64,000 bases of DNA from Sediminicoccus sp. KRV36 (GCF_023243115.1 NZ_CP085081.1:558001-622000), one strand, 5' to 3'. Shown: positions 1 to 9,338, numbered from the stretch's first letter. The notes: generated from the sequence alone by a model not told the origin. Translations and numbers: made by a program.

Positions 1-1115
1 GGCAGCCATTCGGCCGGGGCATGCGCGCTTTTGGCCAGCGGCCCGCGCCAGCCGCCGCGGCGGCGGTCAAAGGCCAGCAGGCCGTTGCGCAGGGCCACCT
101 CGGTCGCCGCCTGGAGCGCCGGATCGAGGCTGGTGCGGACGACGAGGCCGCCCCCCTGGGTCTGCTCCTGCCCGAAGCGCGAAATCAGCTCGCGGCGCAC
201 ATCCTCGGTGAAATGGCCACCCACCGGCACCACTTCGGGGCGGCGCAGAGGGCGGGCGAGGATGGTCTCGGCATGGGCGGCCGCGGCTTCCTGCGGGGTG
301 ATCACGCGGTCTTCCAGCATGCGGTCCAGCACCCAGTCGCGGCGAATGCGGGCCTGGTCGGGGAAGCGCAGCGGATTGTAGTTGTTCGGCGCCTTGGGCA
401 GGGCGGCCAGGAAGGCCATCTCCGAGATGGTGAGCTCCTCCAGCGCCTTGTTGAAATAGGCCTGGGCGGCTGCGGCCACGCCATAGGCCTGAGCGCCGAG
501 GAAAATCTCGTTCAGGTAGATTTCCAGGATGCGGGATTTCGGCAGGGCGTTCTCCAGCCGGATCGCCAGCAGCGCCTCCCGCGCCTTGCGCAGCACGGTG
601 CGGTCACTGCCGACCAGCATGTTCTTCGCGACCTGCTGCGTGATGGTCGAAGCGCCGACCATCCGCCGGCCAGTGCCATATTGCTCCAGATTGGTGATGA
701 CGGCGCGGAGCACGGCGATGGGGTCCACGCCGCGATGGCTCTCGAAATTCTGGTCCTCGGCGGAAATGAAGGCCTGCTGGAGGCGGCGCGGGATCGCCTC
801 GATGGGCACGAAGACGCGCCGCTCGGCGGCGAGTTCGGCCATCAGGCGGCTATCGCCGGCGTAGATGCGGCTCATCTGCGGGGGTGAGTAATCGGCCAGC
901 CAGCGGTAATCGGGCAGGCCGGCCTCCAGGCTGCGATACAACCCATAGGCGGCGACGGCGCCCCCCAGCAGCACGACGGCGGCCAGGATAAAGAGCGAGC
1001 GGATGAAGCCGCCAAACAGCCGGAAGGGCGGGCGCTTGGGCGGCTTGGGGGGGGCGACCTTGTCCGGCCGGGGCGGGACGATCGGGGCTTCAATGGCGGG
1101 CGAAGGCGCGTTCAT
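1..1115 (-). CDS. mrcA: Penicillin-binding protein 1A (bifunctional PBP), N-terminal part
   Basis: Class A PBPs polymerise lipid II with a GT51 glycosyltransferase domain and cross-link peptides with a transpeptidase domain, anchored in the inner membrane. The ATG at 1113-1115 opens a frame that runs off the left edge, giving about 371 residues here. There is a proline- and lysine-rich cytoplasmic tail, one membrane segment at about residues 38-60, then the GT51 signature SAEDQNFESHRGVD near 118-131 with the EDxxF catalytic Glu, and GASTITQQVAKN further on. The transpeptidase SxxK region lies outside the window. The frame is intact throughout. The gene is divergent from the ABC importer operon. 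Family assignment is secure; 1A rather than another class A PBP is inferred from domain order. Confidence 0.9.
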   Translation of the reverse strand, partial: MNAPSPAIEAPIVPPRPDKVAPPKPPKRPPFRLFGGFIRSLFILAAVVLLGGAVAAYGLYRSLEAGLPDYRWLADYSPPQMSRIYAGDSRLMAELAAERRVFVPIEAIPRRLQQAFISAEDQNFESHRGVDPIAVLRAVITNLEQYGTGRRMVGASTITQQVAKNMLVGSDRTVLRKAREALLAIRLENALPKSRILEIYLNEIFLGAQAYGVAAAAQAYFNKALEELTISEMAFLAALPKAPNNYNPLRFPDQARIRRDWVLDRMLEDRVITPQEAAAAHAETILARPLRRPEVVPVGGHFTEDVRRELISRFGQEQTQGGGLVVRTSLDPALQAATEVALRNGLLAFDRRRGGWRGPLAKSAHAPAEWL

Positions 1116-1326
1116 GCGGGGCGTTTAGCACAGAATGCGCAACAATCCCGCCCCTTCTGCACAGGCTCGAAAATGCGGGGCAATGCGGCAGGAATCCGGG
1201 CTTCTGCGGCGGCTTTGGGCGTGTGCCGCCGGAGCCGCGCAAGAAAGATGAAGCCCACCTAGCTCGCCGCGTAATCTTGCTGCTACACAGGTCGCTTCCC
1301 GTTGCGGCTCCATCGGAGAGAACTGA

Positions 1327-2901
1327 ATGGCCTGGATGTCTCGCGCCTTTGCCCTGCTGGGTGCGCTCGCGCTTGTGGCGCCCGCCTCCGCGCAGAACCT
1401 CAACATGGCCGTGGGGGCGCCGGTCACGTCGATTGATCCGCATTTCCATCAACTCTCGCCGAACAATGCCGTGGCAGGCATGATCTTTGACCGGCTGATC
1501 AACACGGATGGCCAGTCGCGCATGACGCCGGGCCTGGCCGAGAGCTGGACCGCGATCGCCCCCGATGTCTGGGAATTCAAGCTTCGCCGTGGCGTGCGCT
1601 TCCACAATGGCAGCGAATTCACCGCCGAGGATGTGGCCTTCACCTTTCAGCGTGTGCCCAATGTGCCCAACAGCCCATCGAGCTTCGCGGCCTTCGTGCG
1701 CCCGATGCGCAGCGTCGAGGTGGTGGACAGCCACACGCTGCGCGTCACCACCCATGGCCCCTATCCGCTGCTGCCGCAGGACATGACCAACCTCTACATC
1801 CTCGACCGCGAGACGCATCAGGGCGTCACGACCGAGGATTTCAATGCCGGCCGCGCCGCCATCGGCACCGGGCCCTACCGCATGGTCAGCCATCGCATGG
1901 GCGATCGCATCGAGTTCGAGCGCAATGACCAGTATTTCGGCGAGCGCCCGGCCTTTGCCCGCGTGAATTACCGCATGATCACCAATGACAGCGCCCGCAC
2001 GGCCGCTCTGCTGGCCGGCGATGTCGAGTTCATTGACCAGGTCCCCACGGCTGACCTCACGCGTCTGCGCGGCGACCAGCGGATGGCCATGAGCGAGGTG
2101 ACGGGCCTGCGGCTGATCTATCTCAGCTTCGACCACCACCGCGACGAGGCTTCGCCCTTCGTGACCGACCAGGAAGGCCGCCCCCTGCCGCGCAACCCCT
2201 TGCGGGATGTGCGGGTGCGGCGCGCCCTCTCCATGGCGATTGACCGCCCCGCGATCGTGGAGCGGGTGATGGAGGGGGCCGGCACGCCATCGGCGCAATT
2301 CTTCCCGCCGGGCGTGTTTTCCTACATCCCGGATTTCCCCGCGCAGCGCCCAGATCCCGAAGCCGCGCGCCGCCTGCTGGCCGAGGCCGGTTTCCCGCAG
2401 GGCTTCCGCATCACCCTGCATGGCCCCAATGACCGCTACCCGAATGACGGCCGCGTGATCCAGGCGATCGGCCAGATGTGGACGCGGCTTGGCGTGCGCA
2501 CGGCGGTTGAGGCGCAGCCCTGGACCACCTTCGTGGCCCGCGCCGGCCGGGGCGAATTCTCCGCCTTCCTGATCGGCTGGGGCTCCAACCCCGAAGGCTC
2601 CCACCCGCTGCGCAACCTGATCGCGACACCGGATCGCGAGCGCGGCTGGGGGGCGAGCAATCGCGGCCGCTACAGCAATCGCGAGATTGACGGCCAGCTG
2701 GACGTGGCGCTGCGCGAAATTGATGACACGCGGCGCGAGCAATTGCTGATCGCGGCCCAGCGCGCCGCCTTTGAGGATGCGGCCATCGTGCCGCTCTACA
2801 TCCAGACCAATATCTGGGCGATGCGCCGCACCCTCCAGCACGCGTCCCGGACGGATGAGCTGACGCGGGCCCAGGATATCCGCCCCGCCACGGCACGTTA
2901 G
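1327..2901 (+). CDS. ABC transporter substrate-binding protein, peptide/nickel (SBP family 5)
   Basis: Periplasmic solute receptor for a peptide/nickel/oligosaccharide-type importer, 524 residues, the usual length for DppA/OppA-like proteins. The N-terminus is a Sec signal peptide (hydrophobic stretch, cleavage likely after APASAQ near residue 23). The body has the family pattern of a LAESWT motif followed by FKLRRGVRFHNG at about residues 65-100. The ATG at 1327 follows the purine-rich GGAGAGAA and is the first start that leaves a complete signal peptide. It is the first gene of a run to 8590 with gaps of only a few bases or overlaps. The substrate cannot be read from sequence; dipeptides, oligopeptides and other small solutes are all possible. 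Confidence 0.92.
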   Translation: MAWMSRAFALLGALALVAPASAQNLNMAVGAPVTSIDPHFHQLSPNNAVAGMIFDRLINTDGQSRMTPGLAESWTAIAPDVWEFKLRRGVRFHNGSEFTAEDVAFTFQRVPNVPNSPSSFAAFVRPMRSVEVVDSHTLRVTTHGPYPLLPQDMTNLYILDRETHQGVTTEDFNAGRAAIGTGPYRMVSHRMGDRIEFERNDQYFGERPAFARVNYRMITNDSARTAALLAGDVEFIDQVPTADLTRLRGDQRMAMSEVTGLRLIYLSFDHHRDEASPFVTDQEGRPLPRNPLRDVRVRRALSMAIDRPAIVERVMEGAGTPSAQFFPPGVFSYIPDFPAQRPDPEAARRLLAEAGFPQGFRITLHGPNDRYPNDGRVIQAIGQMWTRLGVRTAVEAQPWTTFVARAGRGEFSAFLIGWGSNPEGSHPLRNLIATPDRERGWGASNRGRYSNREIDGQLDVALREIDDTRREQLLIAAQRAAFEDAAIVPLYIQTNIWAMRRTLQHASRTDELTRAQDIRPATAR

Positions 2902-2905
2902 GGCC

Positions 2906-3880
2906 ATGACCGCCTATCTGCTGCGGCGCATTTCCCAATCCGTCCTCGTGCTGATCGCGATGAGCATCATCGTCTTTGTCGGCGTCTATGCGGTGGGTGA
3001 TCCGGTGGAAATCCTGATCTCCCCCGATGCCGACCAGATGGAGCGCGAGCGCGCCATCCAGGCTCTGGGCCTCGACCTGCCGCTGTGGGAGCAATATGCG
3101 GTCTTTGTCTGGCGCGCGCTGCACGGCGATCTGGGCCGCAGCTTCGTCTATAACGAGCCGGCGCTGCAGCTGATCCTGCAGAAGATGCCAGCGACGCTGG
3201 AACTCGCCTTCGGCTCCATGTTCATCTCCATCCTGATCGGCCTGCCGCTGGGGATGTATGCGGGGCTCAAGCCCGACAGCGCCGGCTCCAAGGTGATCAT
3301 GGCGGGCAGCATCCTCGGCTTCTCGCTGCCCACCTTCTGGGTGGGGTTGATGCTGATCATGGTCTTCGCGGTCCAGCTCGGCTGGCTGCCTTCGACCGGC
3401 CGCGGGGACACAGCCAGCCTGCTCGGGCTGCAATGGTCCTTCCTCACGGCGAACGGGCTTTCGCACCTCGTCATGCCGGCGGTGAATCTGGCGTTGTTCA
3501 AGATCAGCCTGGTGATCCGCCTCACGCGTTCGGGCGTGCGCGAGACCATGCTGATGGATTATGTGAAATTCGCCCGCGCCAAGGGGCTGTCCCCGGCGCG
3601 CGTCACCTTCGTGCATGTGTTCAAGAATATCCTGATCCCGGTGGTCACCGTGGTCGGGCTGGAGCTGGGCTCCACCATCGCGTTCAGCGTGGTGACCGAG
3701 AGCGTCTTTGCCTGGCCGGGCATGGGCAAGCTCATCATTGACAGCATCAACGTTCTCGATCGGCCGGTAATCGTCGCTTATCTACTGATCATCGTGGTGA
3801 TGTTCATCACCATCAACCTGATCGTGGACCTGCTCTATTCGGCACTCGATCCGCGCGTGCGGCTGGAGGGCAAGGCATGA
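2906..3880 (+). CDS. ABC transporter permease, DppB type
   Basis: Inner-membrane permease subunit, 324 residues. It begins with the DppB-family opening MTAYLLRRISQSVLVLI (first membrane helix), followed by a periplasmic loop with LGLDLPLWEQY and a LGRSF motif. The EAA-loop region that docks the ATPases is visible as RAKGLSPARVTFVHVFKN. Six membrane segments are expected and seen. It starts 4 bases after the receptor gene and its end overlaps the next permease by 4 bases (ATGA), so translation is coupled. It would pair with the DppC-type subunit to form the channel. Confidence 0.93.
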   Translation: MTAYLLRRISQSVLVLIAMSIIVFVGVYAVGDPVEILISPDADQMERERAIQALGLDLPLWEQYAVFVWRALHGDLGRSFVYNEPALQLILQKMPATLELAFGSMFISILIGLPLGMYAGLKPDSAGSKVIMAGSILGFSLPTFWVGLMLIMVFAVQLGWLPSTGRGDTASLLGLQWSFLTANGLSHLVMPAVNLALFKISLVIRLTRSGVRETMLMDYVKFARAKGLSPARVTFVHVFKNILIPVVTVVGLELGSTIAFSVVTESVFAWPGMGKLIIDSINVLDRPVIVAYLLIIVVMFITINLIVDLLYSALDPRVRLEGKA

Positions 3881-4785
3881 GCGACCTGGCTTTGCCTCCC
3901 GTGGCGGTGCGGGAGGAAACCCCCTTCCGCCGCTTCGTCTCGGAATTCTTCGCCAGCAAGATCGCGGTAGGCGGGCTGCTGGTCTTCACCATCATCGCCC
4001 TGCTGGCGATTTTCGCGCCCTGGATCACGCCGCAAAACCCCTATGACCTGGCGCAACTCGACATCATGGATGGCCGGCTGGAACCGGGCGCGGTGGGTGG
4101 TGGTGGCATGGTCCATTGGCTCGGCACGGATGACCAGGGGCGGGACATGCTGTCCGGCATCATCTACGGGCTGCGCATTTCGCTGACGGTGGGCGTCGGC
4201 TCAGCCCTGATCGCCTGCCTGGTGGGCGCCTCGCTGGGGCTGCTGGCGGCCTATGCCGGCGGCAAGACCGACAGCCTGATCATGCGCGTGGTGGATCTGC
4301 AGCTCTCCTTCCCGACCATCCTCGCCGCACTCATGATCCTGGCCTTCCTGGGCAAGGGCATCACGAATGTGGTGATCGCGCTGGTGGTCGTCGAATGGGC
4401 CTATTATGCGCGCACCGTGCGCGGCTCCGCCCTGGTCGAGCGGCGGCGCGAATACATCGAAGCCGCGCAATGCCTCGCTTTGCCCACCTCGCGCATCCTG
4501 TTCCGGCATTTGCTGCCGAATTGCCTGCCGCCGCTGATCGTGGTCGGCACCATCCAGATCGCCCGCGCCATCGCGCTGGAGGCGACACTCTCCTTCCTGG
4601 GCCTCGGCGTGCCGATCACGGAGCCTTCGCTCGGGCTGCTGATCGCCAATGGCTACGAGTACATGCTGAGCGGGAAATACTGGATCAGCTTCTATCCGGG
4701 TATCGCGCTGCTGGTGACCATCGTCAGCATCAATCTGATGGGCGATCATCTGCGGGACGTGTTGAACCCGAGGTTGAAGAAGTGA
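3877..4785 (+). CDS. ABC transporter permease, DppC type
   Basis: Second inner-membrane permease, 302 residues. It has the DppC-family N-terminal pattern: a cytoplasmic tail, a first helix, then a periplasmic segment containing WLGTDDQGRDMLSGIIYG, the diagnostic LGTDxxGRDxLS motif. The EAA loop appears as EAAQCLALPTSRILFRHLLP. The start ATG overlaps the stop of the preceding gene, and its own TGA overlaps the GTG of the following ATPase gene. The typical order receptor-B-C-D-F is intact. Confidence 0.93.
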   Translation: MSDLALPPVAVREETPFRRFVSEFFASKIAVGGLLVFTIIALLAIFAPWITPQNPYDLAQLDIMDGRLEPGAVGGGGMVHWLGTDDQGRDMLSGIIYGLRISLTVGVGSALIACLVGASLGLLAAYAGGKTDSLIMRVVDLQLSFPTILAALMILAFLGKGITNVVIALVVVEWAYYARTVRGSALVERRREYIEAAQCLALPTSRILFRHLLPNCLPPLIVVGTIQIARAIALEATLSFLGLGVPITEPSLGLLIANGYEYMLSGKYWISFYPGIALLVTIVSINLMGDHLRDVLNPRLKK

Positions 4786-5759
4786 GCGCCACGCTGGAAG
4801 TCCGCAATCTGCGGACGCATTTCTTCACCCGCGCCGGCGTCGTGAAGGCGGTGGATGGCGTCAGCTTCACCGTGGGGCGCGGCAAGGTGATGGGCCTGGT
4901 CGGGGAGTCCGGCTCGGGCAAGACGGTCACGGGATTTTCCATCATTGGCCTGGTGGATGCACCCGGCCGGGTGGTGGAGGGGGAAATCCTCTACCAGGGC
5001 CGCAATCTCGCCCGGCTGAGCGAGGAGGAGATGCGCAGCCTGCGCGGCAACCGCATCGCCATGATCTTCCAGGACCCGATGATGACGCTGAACCCGGTGC
5101 TCCGGGTGGATACCCAGATGATCGAGACGGTGCTGGCGCATGACAAGGTCAGCAAGGACGAAGCCCGCCAGCGGGCGCGCGACGCGCTCGGCATGGTCGG
5201 CATCCCATCGCCCGATGAACGGCTGAAATCCTATCCGCATCAATTCTCGGGCGGCATGCGCCAGCGCGTGGCCATCGCCATCGCGCTGCTGCACCGGCCG
5301 GAACTCATCATCGCGGATGAACCCACCACGGCGCTGGACGTCACCATCCAGGGGCAAATCCTGGCGGAGGTGCAGAAGCTCGCCGCCAATACCGGCACCA
5401 GCCTGATCTGGATCACGCATGATCTCTCCGTCGTCGCGGGTTTGGCGGATGACATCGCCGTGATGTATGCGGGCCGCGTGGTCGAGGACGGCCCGGTTTC
5501 CGAGGTGCTGGACCGGCCGCTGCATCCCTATACCCACGGGCTGATCGGCTCCGTCCCCAGCCGCAACAAGCGCGGCGAGCCGCTGCGGCAGATTCCCGGC
5601 ATGACGCCCTCCCTCCTGAACCTCCCCGTGGGCTGCGCCTTCCGTGCCCGCTGCCCGCGCGCGGACGAGGCCTGCCGCGCGGAACAGACGCTGGAGGAAT
5701 TGCTGCCCGGCCGCCACGCGCGCTGCGTGCATCCGCATCGTGATGAGGTGCCGGCCTGA
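4782..5759 (+). CDS. ABC transporter ATP-binding protein, DppD type
   Basis: Cytoplasmic ATPase, 325 residues. I place the start at the GTG of 4782, which overlaps the preceding TGA (GTGA) and begins [13 protein letters not shown]; a longer in-frame ORF upstream is a shadow of the permease gene. Walker A is GESGSGKT (around residues 41-48), the Q-loop is in [11 protein letters not shown], the signature is SGGMRQR and Walker B is [13 protein letters not shown]. The C-terminus has the oligopeptide transporter extension with Cys-rich [15 protein letters not shown]. Its stop overlaps the next ATG (TGATG). Confidence 0.93.
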   Translation: MSATLEVRNLRTHFFTRAGVVKAVDGVSFTVGRGKVMGLVGESGSGKTVTGFSIIGLVDAPGRVVEGEILYQGRNLARLSEEEMRSLRGNRIAMIFQDPMMTLNPVLRVDTQMIETVLAHDKVSKDEARQRARDALGMVGIPSPDERLKSYPHQFSGGMRQRVAIAIALLHRPELIIADEPTTALDVTIQGQILAEVQKLAANTGTSLIWITHDLSVVAGLADDIAVMYAGRVVEDGPVSEVLDRPLHPYTHGLIGSVPSRNKRGEPLRQIPGMTPSLLNLPVGCAFRARCPRADEACRAEQTLEELLPGRHARCVHPHRDEVPA

Positions 5760-6751
5760 TGGACACGCCGATCATCGAGCTGCGCAACATCACGAAGCGC
5801 TTCGAGAAGAAGCTCGACTTCGCCGGCAAGATCGCCAAGCGGCTGGGGGCTCCCATCCGCGAGGAAATCGTCCATGCCGTGGACGGCGTGAACCTCTCCA
5901 TCCGCAAGGGCGAGGTGGTGGGGCTGGTGGGCGAATCCGGCTGCGGCAAATCCACGCTGGGCCGTGTGGTCGCCGGCATCCTGCCGCCCTCCGAAGGCAC
6001 TGTCCTGTGGCGCGGGACGGATGTGAACGCGCTGACCGGGGCCGCGAAGAAAGAGGCGCAGCTGCGCGCCCAGATGATCTTCCAGGACCCTTACGCCTCG
6101 CTCAATCCGCGCATGAAGGTACAGGATATCGTGGGCGAGGCGCCGCTGGTGCATGGCATCACCACGCGCTCCGGCTTCGATGAATATGTGGATGAGCAGA
6201 TCCGCCGCGCCGGCCTCGATCCCGCCTTCAAGAAGCGCTACCCGCATCAATTCTCGGGCGGCCAGCGCCAGCGCATTGGCATCGCCCGCGCACTGGCGGT
6301 GAAGCCGGAATTCCTGGTCTGCGACGAGGCGGTGGCGGCACTCGACGTCTCCATCCAGGCGCAGATCCTCAACCTCTTCATGCAGCTGCGCGCCGAGCTC
6401 GATCTCACCTATCTCTTCATCAGCCATGATCTGGGCGTGGTGGAGCATCTGAGCGACCGCGTGGTGATCATGTATCTCGGCCGCGTGGTGGAACAGGCGC
6501 CGAGCGAGGAGGTCTTTGCCCGCGCTAACCATCCCTACACCGCCTCGCTGCTCTCCGCCGTGCCGCGGATCGAGGCGCGCAAGCGGGTCTTCGCCGTGGT
6601 GCAGGGTGAAATTCCCTCCCCGCTCAATCCGCCCAGCGGCTGCCATTTCCACCCGCGCTGCCCGCATGCGATGCCGCGCTGCGGGGCCGAGGTTCCGAAG
6701 CTGCGCGAAATCGCGCCCGGGCATTTCTCGGCATGCCACCTGAACGGGTGA
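5759..6751 (+). CDS. ABC transporter ATP-binding protein, DppF type
   Basis: Second ATPase of the importer, 330 residues. Walker A is GESGCGKS, the signature SGGQRQRIGIARAL, Walker B is EFLVCDEAVAALD, and the switch His lies in FISHDLGVVEHLSDR. The C-terminal Cys-containing oligopeptide-transporter domain is present (GCHFHPRCPHAMPRC). The N-terminal region holds an insertion between the first strand and the Walker A segment (about residues 14-36, LDFAGKIAKRLGAP), somewhat longer than in E. coli DppF. The Walker B motif reads DEAVAALD, a common DppF-like variant of DEPTSALD. Confidence 0.92.
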   Translation: MDTPIIELRNITKRFEKKLDFAGKIAKRLGAPIREEIVHAVDGVNLSIRKGEVVGLVGESGCGKSTLGRVVAGILPPSEGTVLWRGTDVNALTGAAKKEAQLRAQMIFQDPYASLNPRMKVQDIVGEAPLVHGITTRSGFDEYVDEQIRRAGLDPAFKKRYPHQFSGGQRQRIGIARALAVKPEFLVCDEAVAALDVSIQAQILNLFMQLRAELDLTYLFISHDLGVVEHLSDRVVIMYLGRVVEQAPSEEVFARANHPYTASLLSAVPRIEARKRVFAVVQGEIPSPLNPPSGCHFHPRCPHAMPRCGAEVPKLREIAPGHFSACHLNG

Positions 6752-6752
6752 G

Positions 6753-7424
6753 ATGCGCGCGGCCTTGCCCCGCCGCTGGTTCTGCGCAGCCGCGCTGGCC
6801 GGCTGCGCGCATGAGCCACCCGCCGCGCCGCCCGGCACGATGATCCCGCCCTATTTCGCGCAGTGGGAATCGCCGGAGCTGGTCGAGGCTTTCCTGAACG
6901 GGCGCGACGCCGCGACCGACCCGCGCTGGGCCGAATCCGGCGCGGCGGACGCCGCCGAATATGCCCGCTGGGCCGAGCATCTCTGCGGCATGGCCTGCCT
7001 GCGCATGGCCATGGCCGCGCGTGGCGAAAGCCTGACCATCCATGATCTGCGCCGCGCCGTGCAGCCGCTGGGCGGGTATGTCGAGGAACCGGGTGGCTTC
7101 ATCCGGGGGCTGATCTATGCGGGCGCGGTGCGCTGGCTGAATGACCGCGGCATCGCCGCGCGCATCGTGCTGGACGAGCCCATGCCCGCCCTTGGCCGGG
7201 GCGAATTCTACATCGCGTCCGTCCATGCCGCGATCCGCACGCCGGAGGTGGAGCCGCCGCGCAAGGGCGGCCACCTGGTGCTGGTCTTCGGCGCGGATGA
7301 GGCCGGGCGCTGGCGTTTCCACAACCCCTCGGGCATCGGCGTGGCGCAACAGCGTGACGTGCGGCTCTCGCCCGCGGCCTTCTCGCGCTTTCACGCGGAT
7401 CGGGGCATCCTCATCCCGTTGTGA
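6753..7424 (+). CDS. Putative C39-like (papain-fold) peptidase lipoprotein
   Basis: 223 residues, beginning one base after the ATPase gene. The N-terminus looks like a lipoprotein signal: RRWFCAAALAGC, with the lipobox Cys at residue 18. The mature part matches the peptidase C39-like pattern: a Cys in EHLCGMACLRMAM (C78, with C82 nearby), a His in KGGHLVLVFG (about residue 171), and an Asn in RFHNPSG (about 190), which would form a Cys-His-Asn triad. Position suggests a membrane-anchored periplasmic enzyme that supplies or trims peptides for the importer; that is inference. It could also be a non-catalytic C39-like domain. Its end overlaps the MFS gene (GTGA). Confidence 0.6.
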   Translation: MRAALPRRWFCAAALAGCAHEPPAAPPGTMIPPYFAQWESPELVEAFLNGRDAATDPRWAESGAADAAEYARWAEHLCGMACLRMAMAARGESLTIHDLRRAVQPLGGYVEEPGGFIRGLIYAGAVRWLNDRGIAARIVLDEPMPALGRGEFYIASVHAAIRTPEVEPPRKGGHLVLVFGADEAGRWRFHNPSGIGVAQQRDVRLSPAAFSRFHADRGILIPL

Positions 7425-8590
7425 ACCGCATCTCCGATCGCGCGCTGACCCTTGGCACCGCCCTGACCCAGACCATCGGCTGGGGCACGCTGTTCATTCC
7501 ATTCGCCTTGATGGTCCAGCCGATGGAGGCCGAGCTCGGCTGGAGCCGGGCAGAAATCAATGGCGCCTTCACCCTGGGCATCCTCATGTCCGGCATCCTG
7601 GCGATTCCCGTGGGGCGCTGGGTGGACCGGCATGGCGGGCGCGCGCCCCTGGCCTGGGGCAGCGTGCTGGGCAGCGCCCTGCTGGCCGGTTGGGCGGTGA
7701 TGGACCAGCTGTGGATGTTCTACCTGCTCTGGTTCGGGCTGGGCATCGCCCATGCCACAGCGCTCTGGGGGCCGGCCATGGCGGTGGTGGTCGCGCTGGC
7801 GCGGCAGCCGATGCGCGTCATCACCGCCATCACCTTCATCACGGGTTTCGCCGGAACCATCTTCATCCCGCTGGTGGCCGCCCTGATTTCAGTGATGGGC
7901 TGGCGGGGGGCGCTCTGGGCGCTGGCCGGGCTGCAATTGCTGCCGGCCCTGGTGGCCTGGTGGCAATTCGCGGGCGCCGCGCCGGCCATGCCCCCCCAAC
8001 GCAACCGCGGCGAGGACGCCTTCGCGCGCACGCTGCGCCGCCCGGCCTTCTGGGGCCTGGCACTCTGCTTTGCCGCGCATGCCTTCATCGGCGTCGGGCT
8101 CGGCGCGCATCTGGTTCCCCTGCTGCGCGAGGCCGGGCTGCCCGAGGGCAGCGTGATCCTGCTGGTGGCGCTGCATGGCCCGCTGCAGGTGGCGGCGCGT
8201 GCCGGGCTCTATGTGGCGGGCGGCCGGGCCTCGATGCGCTGGGTCGGCATGGGGGCGATGCTGCTGCTGCCGCTCGCGCTGCTCTGGCTCGCGGGCGCCC
8301 CGGCGACCTTCATCTGGCTGCTGCCCTTCGTGCTGTTCTGGGCCGTGGCGGATGGCTTGCTGACCATTGTCCGCGCGGCGGGGACGGCGGAAATCCTGGG
8401 GCGGGATGGCTATGGGGCGGTGACCGGCGCGCTCAGCCTGATCGCGGTTCTGCCGCGCACCCTGGGGCCGATCACGCTGGCGCTGATCTGGCAGGCGAAT
8501 GGCGGCTACGGGGCAATTCCCTGGTTGCTGGCGGGTGTGGGGTTGCTGGGCGCGGCGAGCTTTTCCCTGGCATTGCGGGATCGCGACTAG
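7421..8590 (+). CDS. MFS transporter
   Basis: Major facilitator protein of 389 residues with twelve predicted membrane segments. After helix 1 comes the motif GWSRAEINGAFTLGILMSGI, followed by PVGRWVDRHGGR (the MFS loop 2-3 motif) and a second half starting near residue 210. Composition resembles the monocarboxylate/oxalate-formate-type MFS proteins common in alphaproteobacteria. The GTG start at 7421 overlaps the stop of the lipoprotein gene, so it is the last gene of the peptide-importer operon. The substrate is unknown. Confidence 0.85.
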   Translation: MNRISDRALTLGTALTQTIGWGTLFIPFALMVQPMEAELGWSRAEINGAFTLGILMSGILAIPVGRWVDRHGGRAPLAWGSVLGSALLAGWAVMDQLWMFYLLWFGLGIAHATALWGPAMAVVVALARQPMRVITAITFITGFAGTIFIPLVAALISVMGWRGALWALAGLQLLPALVAWWQFAGAAPAMPPQRNRGEDAFARTLRRPAFWGLALCFAAHAFIGVGLGAHLVPLLREAGLPEGSVILLVALHGPLQVAARAGLYVAGGRASMRWVGMGAMLLLPLALLWLAGAPATFIWLLPFVLFWAVADGLLTIVRAAGTAEILGRDGYGAVTGALSLIAVLPRTLGPITLALIWQANGGYGAIPWLLAGVGLLGAASFSLALRDRD

Positions 8591-8628
8591 GAGCCGCGCG
8601 GCCAAAGGGGTGGGTGGCGCGCGCGAGA

Positions 8629-8669
8629 GGGGCCTCCGGCGGCTGGGGCCATTGGCCCCAGACCCCTTT
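8629..8669 (-). repeat. Dispersed palindromic repeat, copy A
   Basis: On the minus strand this reads GGGGTC, then the hairpin TGGGGCC-AAT-GGCCCCA, then GCCGCCGGAGGCCCC. It is one of five copies in this window and is nearly identical to copy E at 33905. It lies between convergent genes (MFS on plus, usg on minus) and is preceded on its own strand by GAAA. It may act as a transcription terminator and/or a REP-type element. With copy B it forms an oppositely oriented doublet separated by about 46-48 bp. Confidence 0.8.
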
Positions 8670-8715
8670 CGTAGGCAAGCCATGATCAAATCATTGTGAC
8701 ATAACCCATGTAAAT

Positions 8716-8756
8716 GGGGTCTGGGGCCCGCGGCCCTAGCCGCCGGAGGCCCCTTT
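8716..8756 (+). repeat. Dispersed palindromic repeat, copy B
   Basis: Plus-strand copy GGGGTC-TGGGGCC...GGCCCTA-GCCGCCGGAGGCCCC, followed by TTTG. The central hairpin has one mismatch relative to copies A and E (GGCCCTA for GGCCCCA). It is in opposite orientation to copy A, with the GGGGTC ends facing each other across an AT-richer spacer, as in a REP doublet. Confidence 0.75.
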
Positions 8757-8845
8757 GTTGGACTGTCACCCGCCTCGTATCGGAACCGGTTCAGCTTCAA
8801 TGGGCGTCCGGCGAGGTGCCCGCGCCTGCAGCCTTGGCCGGCCGC

Positions 8846-9133
8846 TCAGTGCAGCAGGAACACGCCGTTGGAATAGCGCAGCTCGGCCGGCTTGATGAGC
8901 GAGGCGCTGGCCACGCGCACGGAATGCAGCGCGCCCTCGATCTCGCGCTTCCAGAAGTCCAGGAAGCGGGTCAGCTCCGGGAAGGCGGGTGCCAGGTCAT
9001 GTTTTTGCCAGACGAAGCTTTGCAGAAGTGCCGGATGATCGGGCAGGTGGTACAGGATCTCCGCCGTGGTCAGCCGCCAGTCCTTCATGTGCTGGGCGGG
9101 TTGGCGGATCATGGGGTTCAAGACATCCAGCAT
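8846..9133 (-). CDS. usg: Usg family protein
   Basis: A 95-residue soluble protein matching the alphaproteobacterial Usg family: LTTAEILYHLPDHPALLQSFVWQKHDLAP, FPELTRFLDFWKREIEG and LHSVRVA are the conserved blocks (no stretch longer than the family core is quoted whole). The family is named from a gene upstream of trpF in Caulobacter; its biochemical role is not established. I start it at the ATG of 9131-9133, which has a strong AAGGAGG 7 bases upstream, rather than at the TTG one codon earlier. It is divergent from groES, with about 290 bp between them. Confidence 0.8.
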   Translation of the reverse strand: MLDVLNPMIRQPAQHMKDWRLTTAEILYHLPDHPALLQSFVWQKHDLAPAFPELTRFLDFWKREIEGALHSVRVASASLIKPAELRYSNGVFLLH

Positions 9134-9274
9134 CAAGCAGCCTCCTTGGGGTCAATGAAGCCCGCGGAACCGGCTGATCCTCCTGCCGGCCCGTCGCGCG
9201 GGCTGGTCGTCTGTCGTCAGGCTGACATGATCGGAAGGGGCTTCGCCAGAAAAATCGTCAGTGATTTCAGGTCA

Positions 9275-9301
9275 TTGGCACTCGCACTCAGAGAGTGCTG
9301 C
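9275..9301 (+). promoter_or_regulatory. CIRCE operator 1 (HrcA binding site)
   Basis: TTGGCACTC-N9-GAGTGCTGC, a close match to the CIRCE consensus TTAGCACTC-N9-GAGTGCTAA. It lies just upstream of the groES -35 box. HrcA, its cognate repressor, is not encoded in the window. Confidence 0.88.
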
Positions 9302-9309
9302 CATTTGCC

Positions 9310-9338
9310 TTGACTCTCTCCGGGCCCCCGCCTAGGTA
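9310..9338 (+). promoter_or_regulatory. groESL promoter (sigma70 type)
   Basis: TTGACT at 9310-9315 and TAGGTA at 9333-9338 with a 17-bp spacer, between the two CIRCE elements. The predicted transcription start falls at about 9345, inside CIRCE 2, a usual geometry for HrcA repression. Confidence 0.75.
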
